DNA of 64,000 nt from the NCBI GenBank assembly GCA_946411515.1, contig CAMKEH010000002.1, positions 123,975 to 187,974 of the forward strand, given 5' to 3'. The translations under genes and the position numbers were made by a program. The stretch is from an uncultured Clostridium sp. GTDB taxonomy: Bacteria; Bacillota; Clostridia; TANB77; CAG-508. Within the stretch, counting starts at the first letter, position 1. Every line of letters begins with the position of its first letter. This document shows, in pieces, positions 9,542-17,465 of the stretch. The notes below the pieces were generated by a model that had not been told where the DNA came from, made no database searches, and saw only the letters and a program-made list of their open reading frames with translations.

Positions 9542-10432
9542 ATGTTTGAAAATATTATAGGAAATGAAACAATAAAAAATATATTAGAAGAAAATATAAA
9601 AAGAAATCAAATAACACATAGTTACTTAATGGTTGGAATACAAGGAATAGGTAAAAAAATGATTGCAAAAGAATATGCAAAAGCTATTCTTTGTTTAAAT
9701 GAAAATAAACCTTGTAATAACTGTAAATCTTGTATAGAATTTAATACAGACAATAATCCTGATTTTTTATGTGTTGAACCTGAAGGAAATAATATAAAAA
9801 TAGACCAAGTAAGAAAACTTCAAAAACAAATACAAGAAAAACCTGTTGTTTCAACTAGAAAAGTATATATAATAGATGATGCAGATTTGATGACTAAAGA
9901 AGCCCAAAATTGTTTATTAAAAACATTAGAAGAGCCACCAGAGTTTGCAAGTATAATATTAATAGGAACTAATGAAAATTCATTTTTAACAACCATAAAA
10001 TCAAGATGTATGATATTACATTTTAATAGGTTAGAAGATGTAGAAGTAAAAAAATATTTAGAACAAAATTATGATGAAAAAAATATCACACAAGGAATGT
10101 TAGATATTGCATCTGGAAGCATAGGAAGAGCAATTAATCTAAAAGATAAACAAGAACAGTATGAAAAAATAGAACAATTAATAAATTCTTTAGACAAAAA
10201 AGATTTAATAGATATTGTAAAATCGGCAGAAATATTATATAAATCAAAAGATGATATAAATGATATGCTAGATTATGCAAATGTTATTCTACTAAGAAAA
10301 GCAAAAACAAATTATTTATACACAAATTGCATAAAAATTGTGGAAAATACTAAGAAAAGATTGAATCAAAATGGTAATTATGATATGAGTATAGATAATA
10401 TGCTATTTAAAATGTGGGAGGAAATAAATTGA
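9542..10432 (+). CDS. holB: DNA polymerase III delta' subunit
   Basis: A clamp-loader AAA+ subunit. Visible are a Walker-A-like GIQGIGKKMIAKEYA, a zinc-binding cluster (LCLNENKPCNNCKSCIEF), the sensor/Walker B-like IIDDADLMTKEAQNCLLK, TLEEPPEFASIIL and the SRC motif in KSRCMILHF. Length 296 residues is normal. It ends in TGA at 10430-10432, overlapping the TTG start of the next gene as TTGA, which shows that TGA is a stop in this organism. Confidence 0.9.
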   Translation: MFENIIGNETIKNILEENIKRNQITHSYLMVGIQGIGKKMIAKEYAKAILCLNENKPCNNCKSCIEFNTDNNPDFLCVEPEGNNIKIDQVRKLQKQIQEKPVVSTRKVYIIDDADLMTKEAQNCLLKTLEEPPEFASIILIGTNENSFLTTIKSRCMILHFNRLEDVEVKKYLEQNYDEKNITQGMLDIASGSIGRAINLKDKQEQYEKIEQLINSLDKKDLIDIVKSAEILYKSKDDINDMLDYANVILLRKAKTNYLYTNCIKIVENTKKRLNQNGNYDMSIDNMLFKMWEEIN

Positions 10433-11334
10433 AAAATATAGTAGGAGTTAGATTTAAAAAATTAGGAAAAATATATTTTTTTAATCCTAAAAATCTAAGA
10501 GTAAAAAAAGGTGATAAGGTAATAGTAGAAACAGCACAAGGGGAAGAATATGGAGAAGTAATGATTCCTAATAGAATCGTTGAAGATGATAAAATAGTTG
10601 CACCATTAAAAAGAGTTGTAAGAATTGCAAATTATAAAGACCATAAACATTTTGATGAATGTAGGAAGAAAGAAAAAGAGGCTTTTAAAGTTTGTCAAAA
10701 GAAGATAAAAGAACATAAATTAGACATGACATTAACAGATGTTGAATATAAATTTGATGATAGCAAAATACTATTTTACTTTACTGCAGATGGAAGAATA
10801 GATTTTAGAGATTTAGTAAAAGATTTAGCAGCAATATATAAAACTAGAATCGAATTAAGACAAATAGGAGTTAGAGATGAAGTAAAAAGAATTGGCGGAA
10901 ATGGAGTTTGTGGAAGAGAATTATGTTGTTGTAGCTTCTTAAGCGACTTTGATGCAGTGTCTATCAAAATGGCTAAAGAACAAAACTTATCACTTAATCC
11001 TTCAAAAATATCTGGAAATTGTGGTAGATTAATGTGTTGTTTAAAATATGAAAATGATGTATATGAAGAAAAATTAAAAAGACTACCAAATATCGGATCA
11101 ATCGTAAAAACAGAAGATGGAGAAGGGGAAGTTGATAATATTGAAACTTTAAAAGAAGTAGTAAGAGTAAAATTTAAAGATGGAGACGGATACTTATTTA
11201 AAAAGTATAATGCAAAAGACATTAAAATAATTAAAAATGCTGACGTTGAAAAAATGGATGAAGAAGAAATAAAAAATAAAAAAGAATTGGAAGAATTAGA
11301 AAGACTAGAAGAAATAGAATCAAATGAAGAATAA
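10429..11334 (+). CDS. ricT: PSP1-domain protein RicT (YaaT)
   Basis: RicT belongs to the RicAFT (Y) complex, which in Bacillus carries iron-sulfur clusters and helps RNase Y processing, sporulation and competence. The sequence starts MKNIVGVRFKKLGKIYFF. The conserved cysteines are in NGVCGRELCCCSF and SGNCGRLMCCLKYE, typical of the PSP1 family. GGGAGG sits upstream of TTG 10429, which overlaps the holB stop, so that start is chosen over an in-frame GTG at 10414. The C-terminus is a charged helical tail. The lepB-holB-ricT arrangement suggests one operon. Confidence 0.9.
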   Translation: MKNIVGVRFKKLGKIYFFNPKNLRVKKGDKVIVETAQGEEYGEVMIPNRIVEDDKIVAPLKRVVRIANYKDHKHFDECRKKEKEAFKVCQKKIKEHKLDMTLTDVEYKFDDSKILFYFTADGRIDFRDLVKDLAAIYKTRIELRQIGVRDEVKRIGGNGVCGRELCCCSFLSDFDAVSIKMAKEQNLSLNPSKISGNCGRLMCCLKYENDVYEEKLKRLPNIGSIVKTEDGEGEVDNIETLKEVVRVKFKDGDGYLFKKYNAKDIKIIKNADVEKMDEEEIKNKKELEELERLEEIESNEE

Positions 11335-11371
11335 TAAATATAGAAATATACTTTCCAGGAGGTGAATTATT

Positions 11372-11542
11372 ATGGCATACAAAATAACAGATGCATGTAT
11401 TTCTTGTGGAGCTTGTGCTGCAGAATGTCCAGTAGGATGTATATCACAAGGAGATACTAAATTTGAAATTGAACAATCAGCTTGTATTTCATGTGGTACA
11501 TGTGCCGGAGTTTGCCCAGTAGCTGCGCCAGTTGAAGAATAA
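11372..11542 (+). CDS. Small 2[4Fe-4S] ferredoxin
   Basis: A 56-residue protein with two CxxCxxCxxxC motifs: CISCGACAAECPVGCI and CISCGTCAGVCPVAAP. This is a clostridial-type ferredoxin that carries electrons in the cytoplasm. It has a strong ribosome site (CCAGGAGGTGA) and lies 37 bp after ricT. A terminator at 11553-11588 follows. The link with ricT, itself an iron-sulfur protein in Bacillus, may be chance or functional. Confidence 0.93.
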   Translation: MAYKITDACISCGACAAECPVGCISQGDTKFEIEQSACISCGTCAGVCPVAAPVEE

Positions 11543-11552
11543 TTATGATAAT

Positions 11553-11588
11553 AACTGCTTTAATACTTTTCAATTTAAAGCAGTTTAT
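11553..11588 (+). terminator. Intrinsic terminator after the ferredoxin gene
   Basis: AACTGCTTTAA pairs with TTTAAAGCAGTT and is followed by TATTTATATTT. Confidence 0.6.
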
Positions 11589-11607
11589 TTATATTTAGGA
11601 GATATGT

Positions 11608-12732
11608 ATGCAAGAAAATTTTGAAAATAATAATAAGGATAATATAAAAGAAACTGAGATAGATATAAATGAAGAAAATGCAAAAGAAAATATAAAACCA
11701 AAAAATAAGAAGGTGACAATATTTAATTTTATACTAATTGTTGTAATTTTTGTAGGACTATTGATTTATATGATTAATGTTGATGGAATTGATAATATAA
11801 TTGAAGTCTTACAAAAAGTTGATTATAGATGGGTTTTACTAGGAGTAGGATGTTTATTTATACATTGGACATGTGAAGCAATTACTCTTCATATTCCTAT
11901 AAAGAAAATGTATAAAGATCAAAAGTTTACTAATTCAATAAAAGTATCTATGATAGGATTGTTGTTTAATAATATAACTCCATTTTCATCTGGAGGACAA
12001 CCAATGCAAGCATATGAATTAACTAAAACAGGTAAAAGGGTTAGTGATTCATTAAGTGCTATGGCAATAAAGTTTATTATTACACAAACTGCACTTGTAA
12101 TTACAACATTAATTGTAATAGTTATTGAATTTAACTTTTTCAAAAACTTAATGCAAGATTACATTTGGGTGGCAATAGTTGGATTTTCAGTAAATATAGT
12201 TGCAATTATTTTAGTTATGCTTGCAGGAATAAATAAAAGATTTATAACAATTTTTACAAATCCAATAATAAAATTTTTAGGAAAAATTCATATATTAAAG
12301 CATCCTGATGAAAAAATAGAAAAATTAGATAAAAGTATTGATAATTTTGCTAAACAATTTAAATTTATGAGATCTGAAAAGAAAATGGTATTACAAATGT
12401 TTATTACATCAGTTATACAAAGCTTAGCTTATTATTCTATAACATATATGGTATATAGAGCTTTTGGAAATTATGGAATAACATTCTGGCAAATAATACC
12501 TACACAAGCATTCCTATTACTAATTATGACATTTATTCCAACACCAGGATCAGGACTTGGAGCAGAAGGAGGATTTTATTTACTATTTAATTCTATTTTT
12601 AAAGAAGGAACAATTAATATGTCAATTCTGTTTTGGAGGATGTATACATTCTATTTACCAATATTAGTAGGAACATTATTCTTAATACCTATAAAAAGAA
12701 AAAAAGATAATAAAAATGTAGAGGAGATATAG
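11608..12732 (+). CDS. YbhN/UPF0104-type lysylphosphatidylglycerol synthase-like membrane protein
   Basis: This 374-residue integral membrane protein resembles the flippase part of MprF/LPG synthase (PF03706 type). A hydrophilic acidic N-terminal tail of ~40 residues precedes about seven membrane segments. Family landmarks are TPFSSGGQPMQAYELTKTGK and FIPTPGSGLGAEGGFYLLF. It lacks the soluble aminoacyltransferase domain, so it is a stand-alone transport-type member; the lipid it handles is unknown. It is probably transcribed alone, with a terminator at 12722-12750. Confidence 0.85.
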   Translation: MQENFENNNKDNIKETEIDINEENAKENIKPKNKKVTIFNFILIVVIFVGLLIYMINVDGIDNIIEVLQKVDYRWVLLGVGCLFIHWTCEAITLHIPIKKMYKDQKFTNSIKVSMIGLLFNNITPFSSGGQPMQAYELTKTGKRVSDSLSAMAIKFIITQTALVITTLIVIVIEFNFFKNLMQDYIWVAIVGFSVNIVAIILVMLAGINKRFITIFTNPIIKFLGKIHILKHPDEKIEKLDKSIDNFAKQFKFMRSEKKMVLQMFITSVIQSLAYYSITYMVYRAFGNYGITFWQIIPTQAFLLLIMTFIPTPGSGLGAEGGFYLLFNSIFKEGTINMSILFWRMYTFYLPILVGTLFLIPIKRKKDNKNVEEI

Positions 12733-12750
12733 CTTTTATATCTTCTTTTT
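12722..12750 (+). terminator. Intrinsic terminator after the YbhN-like gene
   Basis: GGAGATATA pairs with TATATCTTC around a short loop, followed by five T. It overlaps the stop region of the gene. Confidence 0.6.
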
Positions 12751-12823
12751 GTTCTATATATAAATCACATTTCGACATATTTAGACATAGAATAATATAG
12801 GCTAAATTATGAGGTGTGATAAA

Positions 12824-13399
12824 ATGAATAATTTTAAGAAGATAGAGACAATCATACCAGGAAAAATACTTCATTTAGATGGAGATAAAAAGTATAGTGA
12901 AAAATCAGATAGATATTATAAAAAATTAGGATTAGATGCAATTGTAAAATATGTAGAGGAAAGAAAACAGCCTAAAGTAGTTTTTAATTTATTGGAGTGT
13001 TATAATCCAGATATATTAGTTATTACAGGACATGACAAAATGTTAAGAAAGAACAGAAACTATAATGATATATATAATTACCAAAATTCAAAATATTTTG
13101 TAGAAACAGTAAAAGAAGCAAGAATATATGATCAAATTTATGATAAAAATTTAGTAATATTTGCAGGGGCATGTCAAAGTTATTTTGAAGCTATTATTCT
13201 AGCAGGAGCAAATTTTGCTTCATCACCAGCAAGGATTTTAATTGATTATTCAGATCCAATAATTGTTGCTGAAAAAATAGCGACTACAGAAAAATATAAA
13301 TATATTACAATAGATGATATTGCATATAAGTTAAGAGATGGAAAAGCTGGAATAAGTGGAAGAGGAGCTAGGGGAAAAATGGTAAAAAAGTTTTTGTAA
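12824..13399 (+). CDS. yabG: Sporulation-specific protease YabG, short form
   Basis: YabG is the protease that processes spore coat proteins. Recognisable segments are PGKILHLDGD, PDILVITGHDKMLRK, YQNSKYFVETVKEAR, VIFAGACQSYFEAIILAGANFASSP and the C-terminal GISGRGARGKMVKKF. At 191 residues it lacks the ~100-residue N-terminal region of the Bacillus protein and begins just before the LHLDGD motif. The start is ATG 12824 after GAGGTG; an in-frame ATG at 12809 is upstream of that site. Followed by veg, as in Bacillus. Confidence 0.9.
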   Translation: MNNFKKIETIIPGKILHLDGDKKYSEKSDRYYKKLGLDAIVKYVEERKQPKVVFNLLECYNPDILVITGHDKMLRKNRNYNDIYNYQNSKYFVETVKEARIYDQIYDKNLVIFAGACQSYFEAIILAGANFASSPARILIDYSDPIIVAEKIATTEKYKYITIDDIAYKLRDGKAGISGRGARGKMVKKFL

Positions 13400-13400
13400 C

Positions 13401-13421
13401 ACAATTGTAACATAATTGTGA
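13401..13421. repeat. Dyad symmetry downstream of yabG
   Basis: CACAATT and AATTGTG flank a 7-base centre (GTAACAT) just after the yabG stop. No T-run follows, so it is a possible operator rather than a terminator. Confidence 0.35.
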
Positions 13422-13503
13422 TATAACTGTAAAAATGGAAAAATAAATTCTTAAAAGCATTGAAATAAGAGAATTACAGACGTTTTATAAAAACAAACAT
13501 TTT

Positions 13504-13532
13504 TTGACAATTATCCCCTAAAATGCTATAAT
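13504..13532 (+). promoter_or_regulatory. Consensus sigma-A promoter of veg
   Basis: TTGACA at 13504-13509 and TATAAT at 13527-13532 with a 17-bp spacer: both hexamers are perfect. The veg promoter of Bacillus is also famously strong. Confidence 0.85.
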
Positions 13533-13561
13533 TAAGCCATCTTAAGGGAGTAGGTGATGAT

Positions 13562-13858
13562 ATGATTTGTAGATCAGATATAGCAAATCTAAAAACTGAC
13601 ATCTTAGAAAAAGTGGGTCAAAAGATAATAGTAAAAGGATCACTTGGAAGAAGTAAAGCCTTTGAAAAAGAAGCTACAATAGAAAAAGCATATCCAAATA
13701 TTTTTGTAGTAAAATATGAGGAAAATGATAGAAATGTAACATATAGTTATACAGATGTTTTAACAAGAACAGTAGAAGTTGAAGTTTTTGATGGTAATTC
13801 ATATTCACCATTAATTCCACCAACTGTAGATTTCAATTCAAAGAAAGCATCATTATAA
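13562..13858 (+). CDS. veg: Veg family protein
   Basis: A 98-residue member of the Veg family, a small protein with an SH3-like fold, highly transcribed in Bacillus and linked to biofilm control and early spore outgrowth. Typical segments are LGRSKAFEKEATIEKAYPNIFVV and YSYTDVLTRTVEVEVF. It has a consensus promoter, a strong ribosome site (GGGAGTAGGTGAT) and its own terminator, so it is monocistronic. It lies after yabG as in Bacillus. Confidence 0.92.
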   Translation: MICRSDIANLKTDILEKVGQKIIVKGSLGRSKAFEKEATIEKAYPNIFVVKYEENDRNVTYSYTDVLTRTVEVEVFDGNSYSPLIPPTVDFNSKKASL

Positions 13859-13867
13859 TTTAAATTT

Positions 13868-13895
13868 AAAAAGCAGATTATCTGCTTTTTTTTTT
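13868..13895 (+). terminator. Intrinsic terminator of veg
   Basis: AAAGCAGA pairs with TCTGCTTT, followed by a run of at least nine T. Confidence 0.85.
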
Positions 13896-13975
13896 GACCC
13901 TTTTTTTAAGATAAGTCATAAAAAGTACAAACACATAATATAAATGTATAAAGAAAATAAAGGAGGTTAAAATTA

Positions 13976-15511
13976 ATGATTGTAGATACAGTAAAAGAAA
14001 ATATGTGTATTAATAAATTAATTGCAACAAAGAAAGAAATAATACAAGTGGAAGGGGATATGATAGTACCAGATTCAAAACCTGATATTTTGAATACAAT
14101 TTGTACAAGTGGTATTGTATGTATTTATAGAAAAGAAATCTTAGATGAAAAGGTAAAACTAGAAGGTAGTATAAATACTTATATAATGTATATGGCAGAT
14201 GACAGTGAAGATAAGGTAAGAGGATTATCAACAAACTTAGATTTTATAGAAAATATAAATCTACCAAATTGCAGAGAAAATATGCGTTGCAAATTAAAAA
14301 CAACATTAAGGAGCATAGATGCAAAAGTAATTAATGGAAGAAAAATTAGTATTAAAGCTACATTAGAAGTTGAGATAAACATATATGAAAATGAAGAAGT
14401 TGAAATAATAAATTCAATACAAAATGATGACTCAATTCAAGTTATGAAAAAGGATTTGAAAGTGAATTCCTTATTAGGAATTGGAGAAACAAAAATATAT
14501 GCTAAAGAGACTATAAATGTTAGTAATGAAGATATTCTAGCAGAAGTATTAAAAGCAAATGTATGTATTTGTAATAGAGATATAAAAATAAGTTATAATA
14601 AAATATTAACAAAAGCAGATGCAGAAGTGAAAATACTTTATTTAACAGAAGATAATAAAATAAATAGCGTTAAAGCAAAAATTCCGGTTGTGGGATTTAT
14701 TGATATGCCAAATATATCAGAAGAAAATATATTAGACATAGATTATGAGATAAAAAATGTAATTATAAAACTAAATTCATCAGATGAACATTCAATATAT
14801 GTAGAGATAGAAGTATGTGTAACAGCAAGTGCATATGAAGAAAAACAAATTAATTTAATTCAGGATTTATATAGTCCAAGTGATAATATTGAATTTAGTA
14901 AAAAGAAAATAACAACAATTACTGATAAAGCAAATAAAAGTGAAATAAAACAAATAAGAGATATAGTATCTGTAGAAGGATTGGATGGGAAAAATATAGT
15001 TGATGTAGATATTATTCCAATAATTAAAAATAGTTCAAATAATGATATGTGTGAAGGAGAACTAGAATTAAAATTTATAGTGGCTAATAATGACCAACAA
15101 GTAGAAACTCGTCTTGTACAAATTCCATTTAACTACAAATTAGAAAATTTAAATGATGATATGAATAGCAATATAAATATAGAAGTCGCCGATAAAGACT
15201 TTAATATACAAGATAATAATACTGTAAATAGTAACATTGATTTAGAAATAAATACAGATTCTTATAGAAGCTCAGATATGAATATTATAGAACAAATTGA
15301 AAATGTTGGACCAAAATCAGAAGAAGATTATAGTGTTTTAATGTATATAGTGAAAAAAGGAGATACTTTGTGGAAAATAGCAAAAAGATTTAGCACAACC
15401 ATTGATGAAATAGTAAGAGTAAATGGAATTGAAAATCCAGATGTTATAAATGAAGGACAAAAATTGTTTATTCCACATTATCAAAAAGTATCAGTAAATG
15501 AATATGAGTAA
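13976..15511 (+). CDS. sipL: SipL-like spore coat morphogenetic protein (DUF3794 plus LysM)
   Basis: This 511-residue protein has DUF3794-type repeats across residues ~1-430 (for example ATKKEIIQVEGDMIVPDSKPDI) and a C-terminal LysM domain (YIVKKGDTLWKIAKRF ... NEGQKLFIPH). This is the layout of SipL, the SpoIVA-interacting protein of Clostridioides difficile that anchors the spore coat. Role: coat assembly on the forespore surface, in the mother cell. The ribosome site is AAAGGAGG. It ends inside the start region of yunB, suggesting coupled translation. Confidence 0.88.
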   Translation: MIVDTVKENMCINKLIATKKEIIQVEGDMIVPDSKPDILNTICTSGIVCIYRKEILDEKVKLEGSINTYIMYMADDSEDKVRGLSTNLDFIENINLPNCRENMRCKLKTTLRSIDAKVINGRKISIKATLEVEINIYENEEVEIINSIQNDDSIQVMKKDLKVNSLLGIGETKIYAKETINVSNEDILAEVLKANVCICNRDIKISYNKILTKADAEVKILYLTEDNKINSVKAKIPVVGFIDMPNISEENILDIDYEIKNVIIKLNSSDEHSIYVEIEVCVTASAYEEKQINLIQDLYSPSDNIEFSKKKITTITDKANKSEIKQIRDIVSVEGLDGKNIVDVDIIPIIKNSSNNDMCEGELELKFIVANNDQQVETRLVQIPFNYKLENLNDDMNSNINIEVADKDFNIQDNNTVNSNIDLEINTDSYRSSDMNIIEQIENVGPKSEEDYSVLMYIVKKGDTLWKIAKRFSTTIDEIVRVNGIENPDVINEGQKLFIPHYQKVSVNEYE

Positions 15512-16242
15512 GATATATTCTAGACCACGAATTAAACTTCCTAAATTCTATTTTAGGGAGTTTAATTTTAAAGGAAATAAAAATAATAATGATAATAAAA
15601 TAAATAGAAATAAGGGGAAGATCACATTAGTAATATTTATTGCTATTATTACAGCAAAAATAGTTTTAGATGCAGTATATCCTATTTTTGATACTTTATG
15701 TGAGTCAAAAGCTAAATCAATTGCAACTATAATTTCAAACGAAGAAGCAACAAATGTTATGAAAGATTATTCATATGATGAATTATTTACTGTTGAAAAA
15801 GATGCAAATAATAATATAACAATGATAAAATCTAATATGAAGGCAATTAATGAAATAACATCGGCGATAGCAGTAAGGATTCAAAATAGAATTAATGACA
15901 CAGAAAGAGAAAATATAGAAATAGCACTTCGGAAGTTTTACTGGATTTAAATTACTGGCAGGAAGAGGACCAGGAGTAAAAATAATAATTTCTTCAATAG
16001 GAACAGTAGAAACTAATTTAAAAAGTGAATTTATATCACAAGGAATAAATCAAACATTACATAGAATCTATTTAGAAGTTAAATGTAGAGTAAATATTTT
16101 GACACCTTTTAAAGATATAGAAAAAGAGATAACAAATCAAGTTTTACTTGCTGAAAATGTAATAGTAGGGCATATTCCAGAAACATATTATAACTTAAAT
16201 GGAATAAATAGTAGCCAAGATACAATGGAGGTAATTAATTAA
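15498..16242 (+). CDS. yunB: Sporulation protein YunB, read through a CGG +1 site
   Basis: YunB is a sigma-E-type sporulation protein with one N-terminal membrane segment (ITLVIFIAIITAKIVLDAV). The zero frame breaks at CGG 15930-15932 and would stop five codons later. Skipping C15930 gives ALGSFTGFKLLAGRGPGV, the family's conserved glycine-rich stretch, and the frame continues with IISSIGTVETNLKSEFISQG and ILTPFKDIEKEI to a TAA at 16240-16242. The total is ~247 residues, normal for YunB. ATG 15504 is an alternative start. The stop overlaps the start of the mini-ORF at 16242 as TAATG. Confidence 0.9.
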
Positions 16243-16293
16243 TGGCTAAGAAGGGACGGACACTATTTAACCATTTTTAAAGTAGTTAAATAA
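16242..16293 (+). CDS. Mini-ORF coupled to yunB, with a possible CGG +1 site
   Basis: An ATG overlaps the yunB stop (TAATG), 12 bases after GGAGG at 16226-16230. Read straight, it gives 12 residues ending at 16280 (MAKKGRTLFNHF). Its sixth codon, at 16257-16259, is CGG, and applying the rule seen elsewhere gives the 16-residue MAKKGGHYLTIFKVVK ending at 16293. I do not recognise either peptide. It could be a real coupled peptide or a remnant of a larger gene. Confidence 0.35.
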
Positions 16294-16325
16294 TGATTTA
16301 TAGTCCAAAGAAAAATAAATATGAA

Positions 16326-16358
16326 AAAACTCGAAAGTTTTATTACTTTCGAGTTTTT
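16326..16358. terminator. Bidirectional terminator between yunB and rpsI
   Basis: AAACTCGAAAGT pairs with ACTTTCGAGTTT, with T-runs on both strands. It serves convergent yunB (plus) and rpsI (minus). Confidence 0.8.
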
Positions 16359-16366
16359 GTAATATA

Positions 16367-16768
16367 TTATCTCTTTGAAAATTGTGGAGCCTTTCTTGCT
16401 TTTTTAAGACCGTATTTCTTTCTTTCTTTCATACGAGGATCTCTTGTTAAGAATCCGTTTTGTTTTAATACTGGTCTAAATTCAGCATTTGCTTCATTTA
16501 AAGCTCTTGCAATACCATGTCTGATGGCACCTGCTTGACCTGTAAATCCTCCACCTTTTACTGTAGCTACAACATCATATTTTACTGTTGTATTTGTAAC
16601 TGTAAGTGGTTGTCTAACAATAACTTTTAAAGTTTCTAAACCGAAAAATTCATCAATATCTTTACCATTGATTGTTATTTTTCCAGTACCTTCTACTAAT
16701 CTAACTCTAGCTATTGCATTTTTTCTTCTACCTGTTCCATAAAAATTAATAGTTTCTTTCTTAGCCAT
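16367..16768 (-). CDS. rpsI: 30S ribosomal protein S9 (uS9)
   Basis: A 133-residue small-subunit protein. Landmarks are [36 protein letters not shown] and the C-terminal [17 protein letters not shown], whose tail reaches the P-site tRNA. The start is the ATG whose A overlaps the rplM stop (TAATG); an upstream in-frame ATG at 16786 would lie inside the ribosome site GGGAGG. The rplM-rpsI order is standard. Confidence 0.97.
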   Translation of the reverse strand: MAKKETINFYGTGRRKNAIARVRLVEGTGKITINGKDIDEFFGLETLKVIVRQPLTVTNTTVKYDVVATVKGGGFTGQAGAIRHGIARALNEANAEFRPVLKQNGFLTRDPRMKERKKYGLKKARKAPQFSKR

Positions 16769-17208
16769 TATTTTCTTACCTCCCATACTTCTGGTTTTTG
16801 AGCTTGATTTTCATGTTCTGCTCCAGCATATACTCTTAATTTTTTAAGACTTTGTCTACCTAAAGAGTTATGAGGTAACATTCCTTTTACAGCTAAAGTC
16901 ATAGCTTTTTCTGGATTTTTTTCAAGCATTACTTTTGCAGGAACTTCTTTCATTCCTCCAATGTAACCTGAATGATGTCTGTAAATTTTTTGATTTAATT
17001 TGTTTCCTGTTAAGATTACATCCTTACAATTTATTATAATAACGTGATCACCTGTATCAACATTTGGTGTGAAAGTTGGTTTATGTTTTCCTCTTAAAAG
17101 CATAGCAGCTTCTGTAGCAACTCTACCAAGTGGCTTGTTTGCTGCATCAATTATATACCATTTGCTTTCAATTTCACCTTTTTTTGCACTATATGTTGTA
17201 TTATTCAT
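16768..17208 (-). CDS. rplM: 50S ribosomal protein L13 (uL13)
   Basis: A 146-residue large-subunit protein. Landmarks are [52 protein letters not shown] and [10 protein letters not shown]. It is first in a two-gene operon with rpsI, with AGGAGGG upstream and a consensus promoter ~140 bp away. The ~110-base untranslated leader may carry the autoregulatory L13 leader known in Firmicutes. Confidence 0.97.
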   Translation of the reverse strand: MNNTTYSAKKGEIESKWYIIDAANKPLGRVATEAAMLLRGKHKPTFTPNVDTGDHVIIINCKDVILTGNKLNQKIYRHHSGYIGGMKEVPAKVMLEKNPEKAMTLAVKGMLPHNSLGRQSLKKLRVYAGAEHENQAQKPEVWEVRK

Positions 17209-17352
17209 GGTAATATATACCCTCCTATTTATATTTATTTTTTCATTATTTATATGAAATTTAAATCTAAAACCACCGGGGAGAAGTTTTATATTTAAAT
17301 CATATTATCATAATCGCTAAATTATTCTATTACAAAAATCAAGATTTGTCAA
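17209..17352 (-). promoter_or_regulatory. rplM-rpsI promoter and possible L13 leader
   Basis: On the minus strand TTGACA (17347-17352) and TAGAAT (17324-17329) are 17 bp apart. Transcription would start near 17317, leaving ~110 bases before the ATG with a GC-rich patch (CTCCCCGGTGG) that is unusual in this AT-rich DNA. Its position fits the L13 leader class, but I cannot confirm the fold. Confidence 0.55.
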
Positions 17353-17465
17353 TACTTTTAGAAGATTTTTCATCAAAACTTTGGCAAAACTTGACAGATT
17401 TGTTATTTTTGTGTATACTATGAATGTTAAAAGGCAGGATGTAATATTATAAAATAAGGAGTAAT

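Noticed and set aside
10430-10432. TGA recoded as Trp (Mycoplasma-type code)
   Set aside because: holB ends in TGA at its normal length and overlaps the start of ricT.
16293-16538. A plus-strand ORF of 81 codons
   Set aside because: It crosses the bidirectional terminator and then runs antisense to rpsI.
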